A DNA stretch of 64,000 bases from contig CM059585.1 in NCBI GenBank assembly GCA_030407085.1, forward strand, positions 14,005,001 to 14,069,000, written 5' to 3'. Under the pieces are notes generated by a model that made no database searches, was not told the DNA's origin, and saw only the letters and a program-made list of their open reading frames with translations. This DNA comes from Trichopria drosophilae. Its lineage: Eukaryota > Arthropoda > Insecta > Hymenoptera > Diapriidae. The stretch's first letter is position 1, and each line of letters begins with the position of its first letter. Positions 31,266-43,786 of this stretch are shown here, piece by piece. The position numbers and the translations under genes were made by a program.

Positions 31266-33720
31266 ATGTTTCATGTGTAAAGTGTTGTCCATTATTTAGA
31301 CATTGTTAAGATATGATGAGTATACAATGTTATAATTTGTGAACGTGTGTTTGCACATCGTTGTTTCCCAATGTCTCCACCTGGAATAATAAATTTAGAA
31401 TTTAGAATAATTTTAGAATAATAAATTTTCGCCATGATAAAAAATGGCGGTAAACTGCATCTACCAAAATTTGTTGTGCAAATACCGATTATTGGTAAAC
31501 ATTGTGACAATTCTATAAGTAGTAAAATCGGTCAGCAAAAATCGGTAGACAATTTCTATCGGTGTAATTATTATATGTAAAACACTCGGAAAAACTGCAT
31601 GTACCTTTCAAAGACTCTGAGAAATGTTCGAAAAATTCTGATAATTTTAAGTTACCGAAGTAACAGAATTTTACTAAATCCTCTAACAATCAAACAAATA
31701 ATGCCACAGTATCAGAAAATTAGAAAAATGTAACAGAATTCTGAATTAAATCTCAATCTTTCACAGGCATTGCGGAATGCGAAGTATCGAAAATGCTTAT
31801 TTTCATTCATACTATAATGGTATAAAATGTAATATCTGCCAGAAATTGCATCATTGTTGAAAATGTACTGAAAACCTGTTATATGTTGAAATCATGTATT
31901 AAAAAATCACAAACAACAAATGCATTTTGTGAAATTATACACAAAGGGCGTGTACGTAAAAAGTAATTGCAGAGCCTCAATTTGTTAATTATTTATCGAA
32001 TTAAATTATTCGATGATGATCGATAAAATGTTATGCTAATGAAAACACTCAGTGAATTTTCACATTTATCGAACAAAGCTATATAGTACTGGAAAAAATT
32101 GTCCTTGGAACTTTCAAACTTGACGATGGACTATTTCGGATAGATCGTTTTATCACAAATGAAAGAAACTGTACAAATTTCATTTCCAGGAAAGAGAGAC
32201 AAGTAGCTGTGCTTAGAAATATAACTGAAATGTAGGTCATGTTGCACCACTATGTACACGGAGAAAACTGTCGTATGTTTATACCATGGGTCACCTTGAT
32301 CGGAAAAGACTGGGCTCTTTCGTAACAGATTGCTTCGTCTTCGTGTTATTTTTCGACGAAATTTCTAGTGCTTATTATACAAATTCGATAAAAAATTTTA
32401 ACGCGCGAACGAAAATGATTCGACCAAAACTCAGTAAACCAAAAGATTTAAAATTATATACATTGACCTCAGTGAACAATGTTTCATAATTTCCACTTGC
32501 TAAATAAAAATAAAATACTCTTTCTTTGTCTTTTTCTGATAATTGAGGTTTATTTAAATATTTGAAAAATGTAAGAACGGATTTAATGAACAGGAACTTG
32601 TTATAAACATAATAAGGTAGGTCATTTAGTACTTTTTTTTGTTTCCTATAAAAATGAGACCACTAAATATTTTTCGAAAGATCTCAATTTATTAAAAAGA
32701 GTGGACATTGAAATTTATGCATGAAAAATAATTTCGTTGAAATTCGCAGTGAAAAATGCATTTAAAACTCTCCATTCCTCTTCTTTACATGACGAAAGAG
32801 AAAATCGAAAAATCAACGATATTAATAACCCTTGGACATTTTTTACTACCCTTCTCACGGGTTGTATTTTGGGGAAAAAGAACAAAATTTCTTTAAAGTT
32901 GTAGGCGTCAGGTCTGACGTAAAATGAATTAAATATTCAGAATCTGCTGTTAGGTTTAAACAAAAATGTAACAATGAATAACTATGTACAATTTAAAAAA
33001 AAAATATGAATTTTTCAAATGTGTTTCTATTTTATCTCGTTGTTTCACACTGGATTCGTTTCGGAACTCTTGATGGAAGTAAACAATTAATGTCCTCGAT
33101 ACTTGAACTTTAAAATGTATATATAGCTATTTTGAAAGTAAAGGTGAAAGCATCCAAAATGGCGACACAGTGGACATTAAGTGAATATAGTGATTAATTG
33201 TTTTACGCGTTAAATCTGAAATTTAAGTTAAGATTAGAATAAAATGAAATATAATTAAATAAATTCTATACCTTCATTCTTCAATTATCCTCAAAATAGT
33301 AAGTGTTTGGATTCATTTTAACGCTAATTTTAGGAATAACAACATAACGTTAATTAAATTTCATTTTTTATATTATTATAAAAACTAAAAATAAGAAGTT
33401 AGTATCAGATGTTTTGGACGCACAAAGAAGTTTAACTAACGGAGGCTGGAATCAGTAAGGTTTATGGCCCAACCAATCAGATTTCACAACCAGATCTACA
33501 GTTTGATAATTTCAAATAGAAAGTACCAAGATTAGTTAAACCCTTGTCTTGAACATTTTCTTAACCAATGAATAGATTTCACGCATCCGTATATTTTATC
33601 TCATCTTTTAACATTTAATTAGGACACTGACTTCGAACGACTGAAGTGTTAGGGTATCCAAATGAATAAAAATATGAATATTAAAATATGACTTCGTTTC
33701 AATTTTTCCTACAAATTAAA
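31266..33720. other. AT-rich intergenic stretch, nothing recognised
   Basis: No exon, tandem array or inverted-repeat element was identified. The open frame at 32286-32489 and others are short and lack protein-like character. Confidence 0.4.
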
Positions 33721-33969
33721 TCACTCCTGAACAAATTCAAGTGTCATCAAAATGTCGCTTCAAAATTGACGTCATACAATTTAAAGGATATCATAAGTAG
33801 TAAAATGCAATTTCATTTAACATCCGAGCTGATCCCCTTCTCAATATATCGACAAAAACTTTAATTGTCAATATTACAATTCTGAAGTTTTTTATTATCT
33901 GCGCATATTTATATGTGTGTTCATAATTTTTATCTTTGTTATATATTTACTGTCTATATACCTTAGTAG

Positions 33970-34917
33970 AAAATAAAAGAAAACGACGACGTTAAGGTCA
34001 TCGAGAAGTGCGTTGTATCGGAATTGCATTTGTTAGAAAGTTTTGTTAATCACCTTTTATGGAAATGGCTGGTCCCAGTATTTGGACGCGAAACAGCTCT
34101 TACAAGGCCTAAGAGGCTTAACGTGTTGCCGAAAAATGACCAAGGTGAACTTTTTGAGGGTAACGTTTGCAAAAAACTTTTACAACTCGCGGATAAACTC
34201 CATGACAAACAAATTGTTCACAGTACAGTAGTCCCCCCCAATATTTTCGTTCCCAATATTTGCTACCCCCTAATATTTGCCACTAGGTCCGTCCCAATAT
34301 TTGTCTTACCCCTCGATTCATGTTCCCCACCACTTCTCACAGAGCGGTAATTCTGTGGCGACATCACGCATGCGCGATGTAGGAAAAACTGATTACTTCT
34401 GGTCGACGAATGCGTGTTCTATAACTATATGTCGGTGGAGTGGAGGAAAAACGTCTTCGCTTCACTAGGCAAATATTGGGAGGGTTAGAAAAGGACAAAC
34501 AAGACGGAAGAGACAAGTATTGTGTGTGGGGGGGGGGGGGGGCACTGTAGTGCCACAAAGTTACGACTCCAGCCTTTTGTTGGATCTTTAAGAATCATGA
34601 ACGACATTCACAGTTGTTTTTTGATGAAAAGAAACAAAACTATTTGAGATATAAAAAAAGGATTGCACAAGGCCTTCGATGCAACTGATGTATCGGAATC
34701 ATTAAAAATGCACATCATTCTCAATCGCCTTCTTCAATGTCTGGAATGTCTTGATGAGAAAGAAGGCTTTGGTTTGTGTTCCGAACAGTCCGGTGAATTC
34801 ATTCATCACTAATTTTTAATCTATTGGAATAGACACAAAATGAATTCAATGGAGGACCCTTCATACATGCTTCAATTGCGAAAGCCTGTAGTGGAATTTT
34901 CGTCAAGGCATCTGTAA
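33970..34917 (+). pseudogene. Decayed transposase-like gene of the long-TIR element
   Basis: The plus-strand frame reads LHLLESFVNHLLWKWLVPVF, then GELFEGNVCKKLLQLADKLH, until a MITE enters at 34226. Leaving out the MITE and one TA, the frame continues exactly with LRLQPFVGSLRIMNDIHSCF, LKMHIILNRLLQCLE, GFGLCSEQSGEFIHH and YWNRHKMNSMEDPSYMLQL, ending at TAA near 34916. It has in-frame stops at about 34650 (TGA) and 34808 (TAA). The C-terminal block (K-x-H-x-I, then G-x-G-L-x-S-E-Q-x-x-E-x-x-H-x-x-F-x-x-x-W) recurs in uncharacterised DNA-transposon proteins of insects, recalled from general knowledge only, and is shared with the minus-strand fragment at 53003-53213. The position between long inverted repeats supports a transposase. 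The protein start is not defined, because a stop lies just upstream. Confidence 0.55.
34226..34547 (+). mobile_element. CAGTAGTCCCC-type MITE (family C) inside the dead transposase
   Basis: It starts CAGTAGTCCCCCCCAATATT and ends in a G run followed by CACTG, flanked by TA (34224-34225 and 34548-34549). Subterminal 'CAATATTT' repeats are present. Removing it and one TA restores the reading frame of the surrounding pseudogene, which fixes both ends. Confidence 0.85.
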
Positions 34918-35186
34918 TTGTAATAATGTTATAGAGTGTGTGAACATAAACTGTAAATATATAATAAAAATAAACATTATCCATAAACATATAAGTGTAC
35001 GCATGTAATAACAAATTCAGAATTTTAATATTTTGAAAATTAACGTTTTTGTCCATATCATGAGAAGGGGATTAGATTGGATTTTAAATGAAATTGCATT
35101 TTGCTACTTTCGATGTCCTTTAAAATATACGGCGTCAACGTTGAAGCGACATTTTAACGACACTTGAATTCATTCAAGAGGGATGT

Positions 35187-36070
35187 GTAAAAGAACAACC
35201 TTTAACACTGTACCATTAATTAAAAACTCCCTGGTAAAGTCTAAATGTTCTGACCAAAAATAGGCCAACATCTAGAAGTTTAGATCATAGAAATGTTGAT
35301 GTTAACTGACCGTCAAGATGCTGCAATTTGAATTAAAGATAATTTTTTAAATAGTTTAATTTAGATAGGTTTTTTCGTTGTAGAATTTTTTTGAACATTT
35401 TTTAAAACTCCTAAATGTCAATATTCTGAGATTAAAAATAGCAATTTTAGATTGCTTTGATTCCGGTCCGGAATCACACGAGCTCATCAGAATCTCCATG
35501 TCAAATTTTGGCAACCTTTTTCGAGAAAAACAACGTTAATTGTGTAAAATGTGCGTTTTTTGCTACATCTCGATTGTTTTTGTAGGGAAAGAAAATATAC
35601 TTTTAGCAATCGCAGTATCATTCCCAATTGATTTTTTGCCCTGGGAATATTAACATTCACGAATACACAAATTTTTCATAGAATCTTCGTTGCGCTCCTC
35701 CTCTTCTTCGACCGCCATTGACCGAAAGCCACGAAGTTATCTGTCATCAGCAGCAGAAGCCTCATTTTCGTTACGTTGCAAGCGTTGCAACTATTTTGGC
35801 TTATTGTGTAAGTGTAACTGTTAATGTTATTTACGACAAATTATAGGTATGATGTCATAAAGTCCGCAGCCAATGGCTGCCCATTTTCGGTTAGACAAGA
35901 GATCTGTGCTCGTGTATAGGAAATTACAGAAGTGGGGGTAGTAAGGTGTTATAGCTTAGGACAATCTTCCGCCATTTTGATAGAACCATCCCCAAACCTT
36001 AGGTTTACAGTCCATAATAGAAAAGGCCATTTACACCTTCCATTATTTTAAATCATCGAATCAAAGATTA
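35187..36070. other. Intergenic stretch with a family B remnant
   Basis: About 35930-36010 resembles the right part of family B ('GTTATAGCTTAGGACAATC', 'CGCCATTTTGATAGAACC', compared with 12625-12690). The rest shows no recognised feature; a GC-richer patch around 35690-35770 is unexplained. Confidence 0.4.
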
Positions 36071-36601
36071 CAGTAGTCTTTCCCTTATTCTAATTTTTTC
36101 CCTTCCCCTATTCTAATATGTCCCCGCACGTGTTCTCCCCACCACACCTACTACAGTAGTCCTTCCCTTATTCTAATTTCCCTTATTCTAATGTATTCCC
36201 TTATTCTAATTTTTTCTCGTTTCCTATTCTAATATTTCCCCTCACGCGTTCTCCCAACTGACGTGTGTTGACGTGTGGATTTTCTAAATAAAAATAACGG
36301 CGCATGCGCAACAAAGGAAAAAGAGACAATAGTGAGACAGCAAATTTTAGTAGTGGGGGAGAGGAGAAAATTAGAATAAGGGAAGAAGGCCGCCATCTTG
36401 CCTGACTGGACAAATTAGAATAAGGGAAGGACAACCGTACCTTCCTTCGAAGCCCATAAGACACATAACTGCGCACGCATCACGAAAGGGAAAGAGAGAG
36501 AAAAAGTGAAACCGCAAACGTTTAGAGGGAGAGAGGAGAAAATTAGAATAAGCCGCTCATCTTGCCTGACCGGACAAATTAGAATAAGAGAAGGACTACT
36601 G
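36071..36601 (+). mobile_element. CAGTAGTC-type MITE (family D), outer copy
   Basis: It begins CAGTAGTCTTTCCCTTATTC and ends AGAATAAGAGAAGGACTACTG, between TA at 36069-36070 and 36602-36603. A second copy of the same family (36154-36437) is inserted in it at a TA. Without it the outer copy is about 245 bp. Confidence 0.82.
36154..36437 (+). mobile_element. Family D MITE, nested inner copy
   Basis: CAGTAGTCCTTCCCTTATTC at the left and GAATAAGGGAAGGACAACCG at the right, with TA on both sides (36152-36153, 36438-36439). Several 'CCCTTATTCTAAT' repeats lie near the left end and 'AAATTAGAATAAGGG' near the right. Confidence 0.85.
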
Positions 36602-36603
36602 TA

Positions 36604-36765
36604 TATTGGTCTTTTCTCTTATTTTAACACTTTCCCTTACCTACGAACGTGGGAATGAATGTTTGCCTCCTTTCCCTTTACTGCGCATGTTCAGAGGTGT
36701 AGTGGGGGAACGACTGACAGGAGAGGGGGAGTAGAGAATGAACATAAGTGAAAATAAGAAACAAA
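36604..36765 (+). mobile_element. Degenerate relative of family D
   Basis: TTGGTCTTTTCTCTTATTTT at the left and AGTGAAAATAAGAAAC at the right are weak inverted copies, directly adjoining the family D cluster. Similar 'CTTATTTTAACTT' fragments occur at 37887-37915 and 42065-42125. Confidence 0.4.
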
Positions 36766-37984
36766 TATAAAATATGGCTAGTTAAAATAATGGAGGGAAT
36801 ACTTTATATGCGAAACATGCAGAGAACAAGTGTTATGTTTCTCTGTTTTAAAGTAAATATAAATGATTCATCAATTGATATTATAGATCTACAAGTATAT
36901 TCTGGAGGAACTGCGATTAATTTTGTTTGTCAACTTTCGACCTCATACACTCATGTGCTGTTTTGTATCTGTTAAGCATAAACAATTCTACGTACATGCT
37001 CGGATTTCGAGACCACACATATAATGCAAATTTTCAAGCATGGAGCCTTCATGGTTGCTTCGAGTACAACATACTTTTAAAATTTGTACCGCACATATAT
37101 GAAACTACATTATGAACTCCTGATCATGAGAAATATTGAAATGAAAGTTAGATATTTCGAATTATTTGTTAATCAATACAAAATAATACGGAAGAAAATC
37201 ATACGACGTGATAGAAAGAATATTCCACTAAACGATCGAGGTCGTTCTGTTAACAAACTGTAAAAAGAAGATAGTTACATCAGTAATTCTTATAAAAATG
37301 GAGGCGCGGCCGGAAGATATTAATAAACTATTAGTAAACCTGATAACTTAATTCGATACTGCTATTCATTTTTTGAAATGATTCTGGAAACCTCATTTGG
37401 ATTCTTTCTCATTACTAACGCTTCATGCCTTTAAAAAAACGTTAGAGATTTGTATGATGTCATAAAGTGTAGTGTGAATAATGATATCATTTTTTTCATT
37501 TGAGATGCTGACAATAATCTATTAATTTGTATTCTTATTCGATCTAAAATCTGGAGTACGTGACTAATTAACAAAATTTCGGACATTTATCGTTGCGTAT
37601 TCCACGAAACGATATTTTAATATAGAGGTAGAACATCGTTTTCATCTCACGTTCAATCCAATCTTCTGGAAAATTTGTTTCACCATTCGGGATATTTTTT
37701 ATGAAGAAATAAAATTTGAGCTCAATAAGTATTAACTAACTTCGAGAAATTATATATTTATGATTTACAATGATTTTGAACGTACTGAAGGGATAATCCG
37801 ACCAAGGTGTTAATGGGATAGTACTATGGTATATAAAATAATGAATGATTGGCAATCTTTTATGGTTGAATCCATGATTTATAATAGGTCTCCCCTTATT
37901 TTAACTTTTTTAGAAAATTTGCTAATAAATCTCATAGCTTTTAGTCATCGTTAAACTCGAATCTTGATTAAATGCTTTGCTTAA
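36766..37984. other. AT-rich intergenic stretch, nothing recognised
   Basis: Apart from a 30-bp fragment of the family D relative near 37887-37915, no feature was seen. Confidence 0.4.
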
Positions 37985-40900
37985 CCCTTTAAGGACGGGA
38001 GGGACATATTTTCAACACCGATTTGAACGTCAGTAATTTGTATATAAACGCCTTTTAAAAATGTTATCTTCGCGGTTTCTAACGTAAAATTTTATCCTCT
38101 TTCAGAATCTTTTAATAAAATTTTGATAAAATGAACCGCAAAAAAGTTATACAAGTTTTTTTGAAAAAAAACATGGGTTTTTACATTTTCTTTGTTATTA
38201 AAACATCACTTTCACCACGAAATGACATTAGGAAACATGTCTACGGTGAAAATATCATGTCCGTGGACCCTCACGATTAAAATTTACCGTATGCCAATTT
38301 ATAATTCAAGATGGGGTCTTCCAAAATGGCGCCTGGAAGCTCAAAATTTCTGTTAAAACTTAACAAATTTTTTTCTTGAAAACTATCGACTTAACAGAAA
38401 AGTTTATAAGAACAATAATGCATTGGAAGGAGTTAAAGAATGCTCTCAAATTTTATCAGAATGAATTGATGTACGTTCTAATTTTCAAAAAATCAAAAAA
38501 TCAAAATTTAAAAAAAGCCATTTAAAAAATCTGAAAAAAAAATTTGAGAAGATTCTTCAACAAATTCTAAGACATTTTGGTTCCAAGGAAATTTTCTCTA
38601 AAGTCTATAGTTTTCATGAAAATAAATGATTAAACTTTTCTTGATTTAAAAACCACTGATTTATTTTCACGAAAACTATAGGCTGTAGAACAAATTTTCT
38701 TTCAACAAAAATGTCTTAGAATTGGTTGGTAAACCTTATCAAATTTTTTCAGATTTTTTAAACGACTTTTTTCAAAATTTCGGTTTTTCAAATTTTTGAT
38801 AAATCAGAAAGTGTATGAATTTACTCTGATAAAATTTGAGAGCATTCTTTAACTCCTTCCAAAGCATTATTGTTCTTATAAACTTTTTTGTTAAGTCGAT
38901 AGTTTTCAAGAAAAAAATTTTGAGCCTCCAGGCGCCATTTTGGAAGACGCCATCTTGAATTACAAATTGGCTCACGGAACATATTAATCCTGAGGGTCCA
39001 CGGACGCGATGTTTTCACCATAGATATGTTTCCTAACGCCATTTCGTGGTGAAAGTGATGTTTTAATAAAAAAGGAAATGTAAAAAACCATGTTTTATTA
39101 CAAAAAAACGTGTATAACATTTTTGCGGTTCATTTTATCAAAATTCTATTAAAAGATTCTGAAAGAGGATACAATTTTACGTTAGAAACCGTGGAAATAA
39201 AAATTGTCCAAATGCGTTTATATGGGTGATTCTCCCAAAAAGGACAAATGACACATTCTTGACATTTTTTCTGAAAGTATTTAAAATTATTAAAAATTAT
39301 GACGGTCATATGATAGTATTTATCAATGTTTAACAAGACCATAGTAGGAAAAAAGTAGAAATTTCATATTATTTGAAATATTCATGTTTATATGGTGAAA
39401 AAACTCCACTCCGTAACCGTGCATGGAGCAAATTTTATCCAAATAATAAATATTACATTCAATCTGCAATCTAAAAATATCATTTGGCTAGCAATATTTC
39501 TTAATTATGCTATATGTTAGTCGATTCCGGAAGAGGTAAGGCAAAATATACCAATTTCTATTTCTTAGAATTAAATTACTTTTGTGCACGATTGAAAACT
39601 CCACTCCGTAACCGGTCGCAAATATAAGTAGTAAATGTAAACAAGCATGTTCAAGAAGCAATGCAGAGGTAAAAAATGTTTATAATATCGGTGTGATTAA
39701 AGGTCAGTGCGAATTTGGTTGTAAAAAAAGAAAATATTCAGTATAAATGAGATTTTCAGTTCAACACGAGTCATCGACACAAATAAAACTCCACTCCGTA
39801 ACCGCAGTAAATTGTATATTTTGGTAAGTAAATGAAAGATATTATAAATAATGTTTAAAATATTCTTTTATTAGACTAAAATATTTCAAATACTATTGAT
39901 TCTTTATTTATAAAATTTATTCTTTTAAATTAGAATCAACATATTTTCGAGCTGCCGCAGGGAGAAAAAACTCCACCCCGTAACCGCCAGTACATTTTTA
40001 GTTTTTTGTTATCTAAATGTTAAATAAATTTGAAAATCGTTTCTCCAGGGTTTTTGGAGTCGCTGATTACAAATCTGATGTTAGTTTTTCAAAATTCAAA
40101 ATGGCGGATTCAATATGGCGGACGAAATATTTAAAAATTTTGTGAAATAGCCTAAAATTTGTTATTCAGGGGTTTTTGAGGTCGCTGATTTTGAATTTGA
40201 TGTTAATTTTAGAATCCAAAATGGCGGATCCAAAATGGCACACGAAATCTTTGAAAATTTGTTAAATATAACCCACATTTTGTTAGTTGGGGCAATTGGG
40301 GTCGCTGATTTTGAATTTGATGTTAGGTTTAGAATTCGAAATGGCGGATCAAAAATGGCGGATGAAATATTTGGAAATTTTTAAAATATTGCTTAAATTT
40401 TGTTACTTGAGGCTTTTGGGGTAGCTAATTTCAAATTTGATGTTAGTTTAAAAATTTTAAATTTCAAAGTTTTTTGGAAATTTTAAAAAAATTATCAGTA
40501 ATAATTTTCAAGACAAATTACTGAATTTCTAAAAAATCATCCGCCACATGGCATTGACTTTTGAATTCTATAAATTTGACTCCAGATTCGTAATCGCTAA
40601 CCCCGAAAACCCCCGAGTTATCAATTTCAAGGAAGTCCAATCATTGTTTTTAATTTTATCCGCCATATTGGATCCGCCATTTTGAACTTTCAAAATATGA
40701 TGCCAAATTCGTAATCAGCGACCTCGAAAACCCCTGAGCCACAAATCTCAAGCTGATTCAATCACCGTACTTGTAACAAAAAAATTAACAATTATTTTAC
40801 ATTAAACAATTATTTTTTAAACAATAATATTTATAAAGATTGTAACAACGTATTTTGGGGACTTATTTTGGTCCTCCTCTTTCCATTGGAACATTCACAT

Positions 40901-41014
40901 CAATATTTTTGATACTTTTTTTAAATTTTATCTTAACTCTGAATTTGTCCTTTTCGAGAGATTAAAATTATCGACGTTCAAACCGGTGTTATATGTTTCT
41001 CCCGTCCTTAAAGG
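37985..41014. mobile_element. piggyBac-like long palindrome with TTAA duplication, interrupted by a nested element
   Basis: It starts CCCTTTAAGGACGGGAGGGA and ends CTCCCGTCCTTAAAGG, flanked by TTAA (37981-37984, 41015-41018). The arms run inward for about 600 bp: 'TTTCTAACGTAAAATTTTATCC', CACTTTCACCACGAAATG, CCAAAATGGCGCCTGGAAGC, GGAGTTAAAGAATGCTCTC. They meet at an apex near 38590-38690 where ACTATAGTTTTC.TGAAAATAA pairs with its complement. The right arm is broken at 39222 by the element at 39223-40964 and resumes at 40965. No coding capacity. One terminal G has been lost at the right end. Confidence 0.82.
39223..40964. mobile_element. GGGTGATTCTCCC-ended element with four spaced repeats (copy 2)
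   Basis: Near-identical to 9270-11265 over most of its length, starting (T)GGGTGATTCTCCCAAAAAGG. The four ACTCCACTCCGTAACC repeats fall at about 39403, 39598, 39788 and 39970. The last has one change (CACCCCG). The right end stops at CGAGAGATT, lacking the final TTACCC of copy 1. It sits inside the right arm of the palindrome 37985-41014, so it is the younger of the two. Confidence 0.8.
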
Positions 41015-41018
41015 TTAA

Positions 41019-43046
41019 TGTAACGTAATTTATCTACAAAATATCTGAAACAAATTTAAATGGAGAGTAGTAAAACATGTAACTATATTACGGATTGAGA
41101 ATTTTAAGGGACGAATTCTAAACTGTTCTAAAATTTATAAAATCGATAATCCGTTTCTATTAATTTTTAACTTTAGGAAGTTACATTGTAACTGGCAACA
41201 TTACGAGAACGAATCGTGACTAATCGATAGTATCATGGACTTATAATTAGTAATGAAACAAGCCGATAAAATTTTGTCAGATCATTAATTATTAAATTTC
41301 ATCAATTTCTCATAAAACAATTGTCATAATCACCCGTTATTAGTACAATGTGGTAGGCCAATAAGGAAATCACGAAATTGTAACAATCGATTTTATCTTA
41401 TACTAGGCAATCATAATCTATTGAAATGCCACTTTCAAATTCGGAAAAATGAATTTTACTAAATATCGATGCTAGGAAAGAGTTTTTACTGGAAAATAAT
41501 TGACTGAAAACCTCCTAAACGAGTTTTGAATACTGTAGTTTAAAACCAGCAGGCTTAACGAGTTTTGAAAAGTTCAAACAAAATTATCGTGAAAATCTAT
41601 ATTTTTTACTATTTTTGCTATTTTTGGTTATGCTTAAAATTGTAATGCATAATATTTTTAATATCAATAAAAATATTTTCCTAATAAATTTGAGTTACGC
41701 AGATCCAATACTGTTATTGGGAATTCACAATTTTTTGATTTTTGTGATTCATTGTTCTTGATTGTCTTTATCATAAATATGTGTGCCAGAAACTGATGCA
41801 ATCCACTAAATTTTTTTGAAATATTATTAAATTTTTGCTGAATTTATATTATATATAAACTAAAAAAAAATGTTTGAGTTTACTGGAAATGAAATGGTAA
41901 TCGACTTAATGTTAATTAAGTTTGTCATATTAAATATCGCAAGTAACAATATGATTACTTTTAATCCAACATTTACCAATTTTGATGTGCAGATGGACTA
42001 CAGTTTTAGAAATATTAAATCCTTACGTTTCCCGTTCGAGTTCAGTGAATGTTCGTGGCCCCCTCCGCTTATTTTAAGTTCCTTTGGTATTTTAACTTTT
42101 CGTCCTCCTCCTTTTAATTTTTCCTGTTAAATTGCCCCCCCCCCCTCTCAACTTGTATCGTCTACGTATAGTTCGTAATTCTCCGTAATCCTCAGTAATT
42201 GTCCAACTGCATTATTGTCTTTGCATCTCTATTTTAGGTTATCTTATTCACAGTATTCGCCCTTTTCAGCGCCTCAATAAGCGTACAAGAATTTACTTTT
42301 TAAAACCATGGTATGTTTCAGATTCGTTCCGCCATATCGTATTCGCCATTATAAAATTTTAAAATCATGAAAAAAATACTAGGCTCTCAGCTCTTTAACG
42401 CTTAGGCATAACATTTTGTTTAACATTATTCCGTAAGATATTAAGGAGGTTGTATGGTACGTAGTGAGTCAAGTCCAATTTTCGCCCAATTTTGACTAGT
42501 TCTGTACCGTTAGGAAGTCGAATAATGGCTTCTAACCTGTACGATAATGAACTTTTGACAACAATTTCATTGAATTTCTCTTACCTAGCGTATCCAATCT
42601 ATCTAATTCTTTCTCTCGAACATTTATTATATATTTTTCTTTACTCCACATTAATTTTAAGTAAATCTATTTGTTAGTTATGTGCAAATCTCGCATTTAT
42701 AGACTTGAAAAATGCCATTTTACATAAGATACCATATTAATAGGCACGAAATATTTCCCAACACTGAGGTATCCAAATGACTCAAAATTTTCAGGGAATT
42801 CATTTTATATTCATATTAACGTTTAGTAATTTTTTCGTCATATTGGCATTTTTAATTACATGTACAGATTCATGTGCGGCACCTTTAAAATAATCTACCT
42901 GAATATGCTCATCAAAAACATAACAAAATATTTAGAAATACGAAAATAAAAACACAATTCAGCATCACAAGTACTATTTTCATGACGCCATTTTTACACT
43001 TATACTTTCATATTTTTGTAATTCTTTTCTCGTTTACATCTAACTA
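41019..43046. other. AT-rich intergenic stretch, nothing recognised
   Basis: Contains a family D-related fragment (about 42058-42125: CCGCTTATTTTAAGTTCCTT and further CTTTTAATTTTTCC) and a C run at about 42136-42148. The open frames at 41870-42130 and 42492-42677 have no recognisable protein character. Confidence 0.4.
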
Positions 43047-43308
43047 CAGTAACGTCCCGATATATTTTCACACTCGGTTCTTCGCCTTCTCCTCTTTTCT
43101 CGTTATATTTACCAAAAGAAAGGAAGCGTCGCTTCTCTCAGTTCCCTCAGACGTTTTGTGTTCGTGGCGCCACAGCAGGCCCTTTCACAGGCCCCAGCCC
43201 GCAAGGAGGGGGAAAAAGAGAGCGGCGACAGGTAAATTTAACGAGACGGAACCGGGCAAATATGCTGGGACCGAAATATAGCGAGGCAAATATACCGGGA
43301 CTCTACTT
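43047..43308 (-). mobile_element. CAGTAGAG-type MITE (family A, copy 3, reversed)
   Basis: CAGTAACGTCCCGATATATT at the left and AAATATACCGGGACTCTACT at the right, between TA dinucleotides (43045-43046, 43309-43310). The body is family A in the opposite orientation (GCAGGCCCTTTCACAGGCCC, GAAGCGTCGCTTCTCTCAG). The 99-residue plus-strand ORF is MITE sequence. Confidence 0.8.
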
Positions 43309-43329
43309 TATACCACTATTACGCAAAGC

Positions 43330-43540
43330 AACTCCGTCATATTGAATTTCAGAATTTTAAACTCGAATATATGTAATCCACAGCCCCCAGAGGGTCCGAA
43401 TACCTAGTATTAGATGAGGTCAGTAGCGTTTTGTTTTTTGGTCCGCCATAATCGATTTCCCATTTTAAATGTCACAATTTTACGTTCAAATTCACAATCA
43501 GCAATTCCAAAAAGGTCCTAATACCTAGTATCAGATGAAT
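43330..43540 (+). repeat. Two direct copies of a module of about 121 bp
   Basis: 'GGTCC(G/T)AATACCTAGTAT(T/C)AGATGA' occurs at about 43393 and 43514, each preceded by a CGCCAT..T / ATTTTAAA segment resembling the dispersed ATGGCGG module in inverse orientation. Probably a decayed foldback arm. Confidence 0.5.
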
Positions 43541-43543
43541 GTA

Positions 43544-43786
43544 CAGTAATTCCCGGCCTAAGTTATACCGTCCAAAGTTGTAACACCCTTATAAGTTATA
43601 CTAGCCTACTTCCTTTGTCCCCCACCATATCGATTCGCTGCACTTCGCGACGTTATTCGGCAGTGATCGGCCAAGATTGGAATGCTTCGGTTACGCCTAA
43701 ACTCGCGGAAGAGGGGGTAATGGGTTCGGATGTAAGTTAGGACAGCCTGAACTGTCTATTCGTGTAATTTCGGACGGGGACTACTG
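43544..43786 (+). mobile_element. CAGTAGTCCCC-type MITE (family B, copy 2)
   Basis: CAGTAATTCCCGGCCTAAGT at the left, CGGACGGGGACTACTG at the right. TA precedes and CA (mutated TA) follows. 'CTAAGTTATA' and 'AAGTTAGGACA' subterminal motifs match 12430-12704. Confidence 0.75.

Larger units (their letters stand above)
33721..35186. mobile_element. DNA transposon remnant with TIRs of about 170 bp
   Basis: Left (about 33721-33890) and right (about 35040-35186) regions are inverted copies: AATTCAAGTGTC, AAAATGTCGCTTCAA, TTTAAAGGA.ATC, TGCAATTTCATTTAA, ATCCCCTTCTCAT.ATAT and GACAAAAAC occur in order in one and complemented in reverse order in the other. Between them lies a dead transposase-like gene (33970-34917) split by a MITE. 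The superfamily was not determined. Confidence 0.7.

Noticed and set aside
36201..36476. 91-residue minus-strand ORF
   Set aside because: Lies entirely within the nested family D MITEs.
43005..43281. Plus-strand ORF rich in Phe and Arg
   Set aside because: Overlaps a family A MITE (43047-43308) read in reverse.
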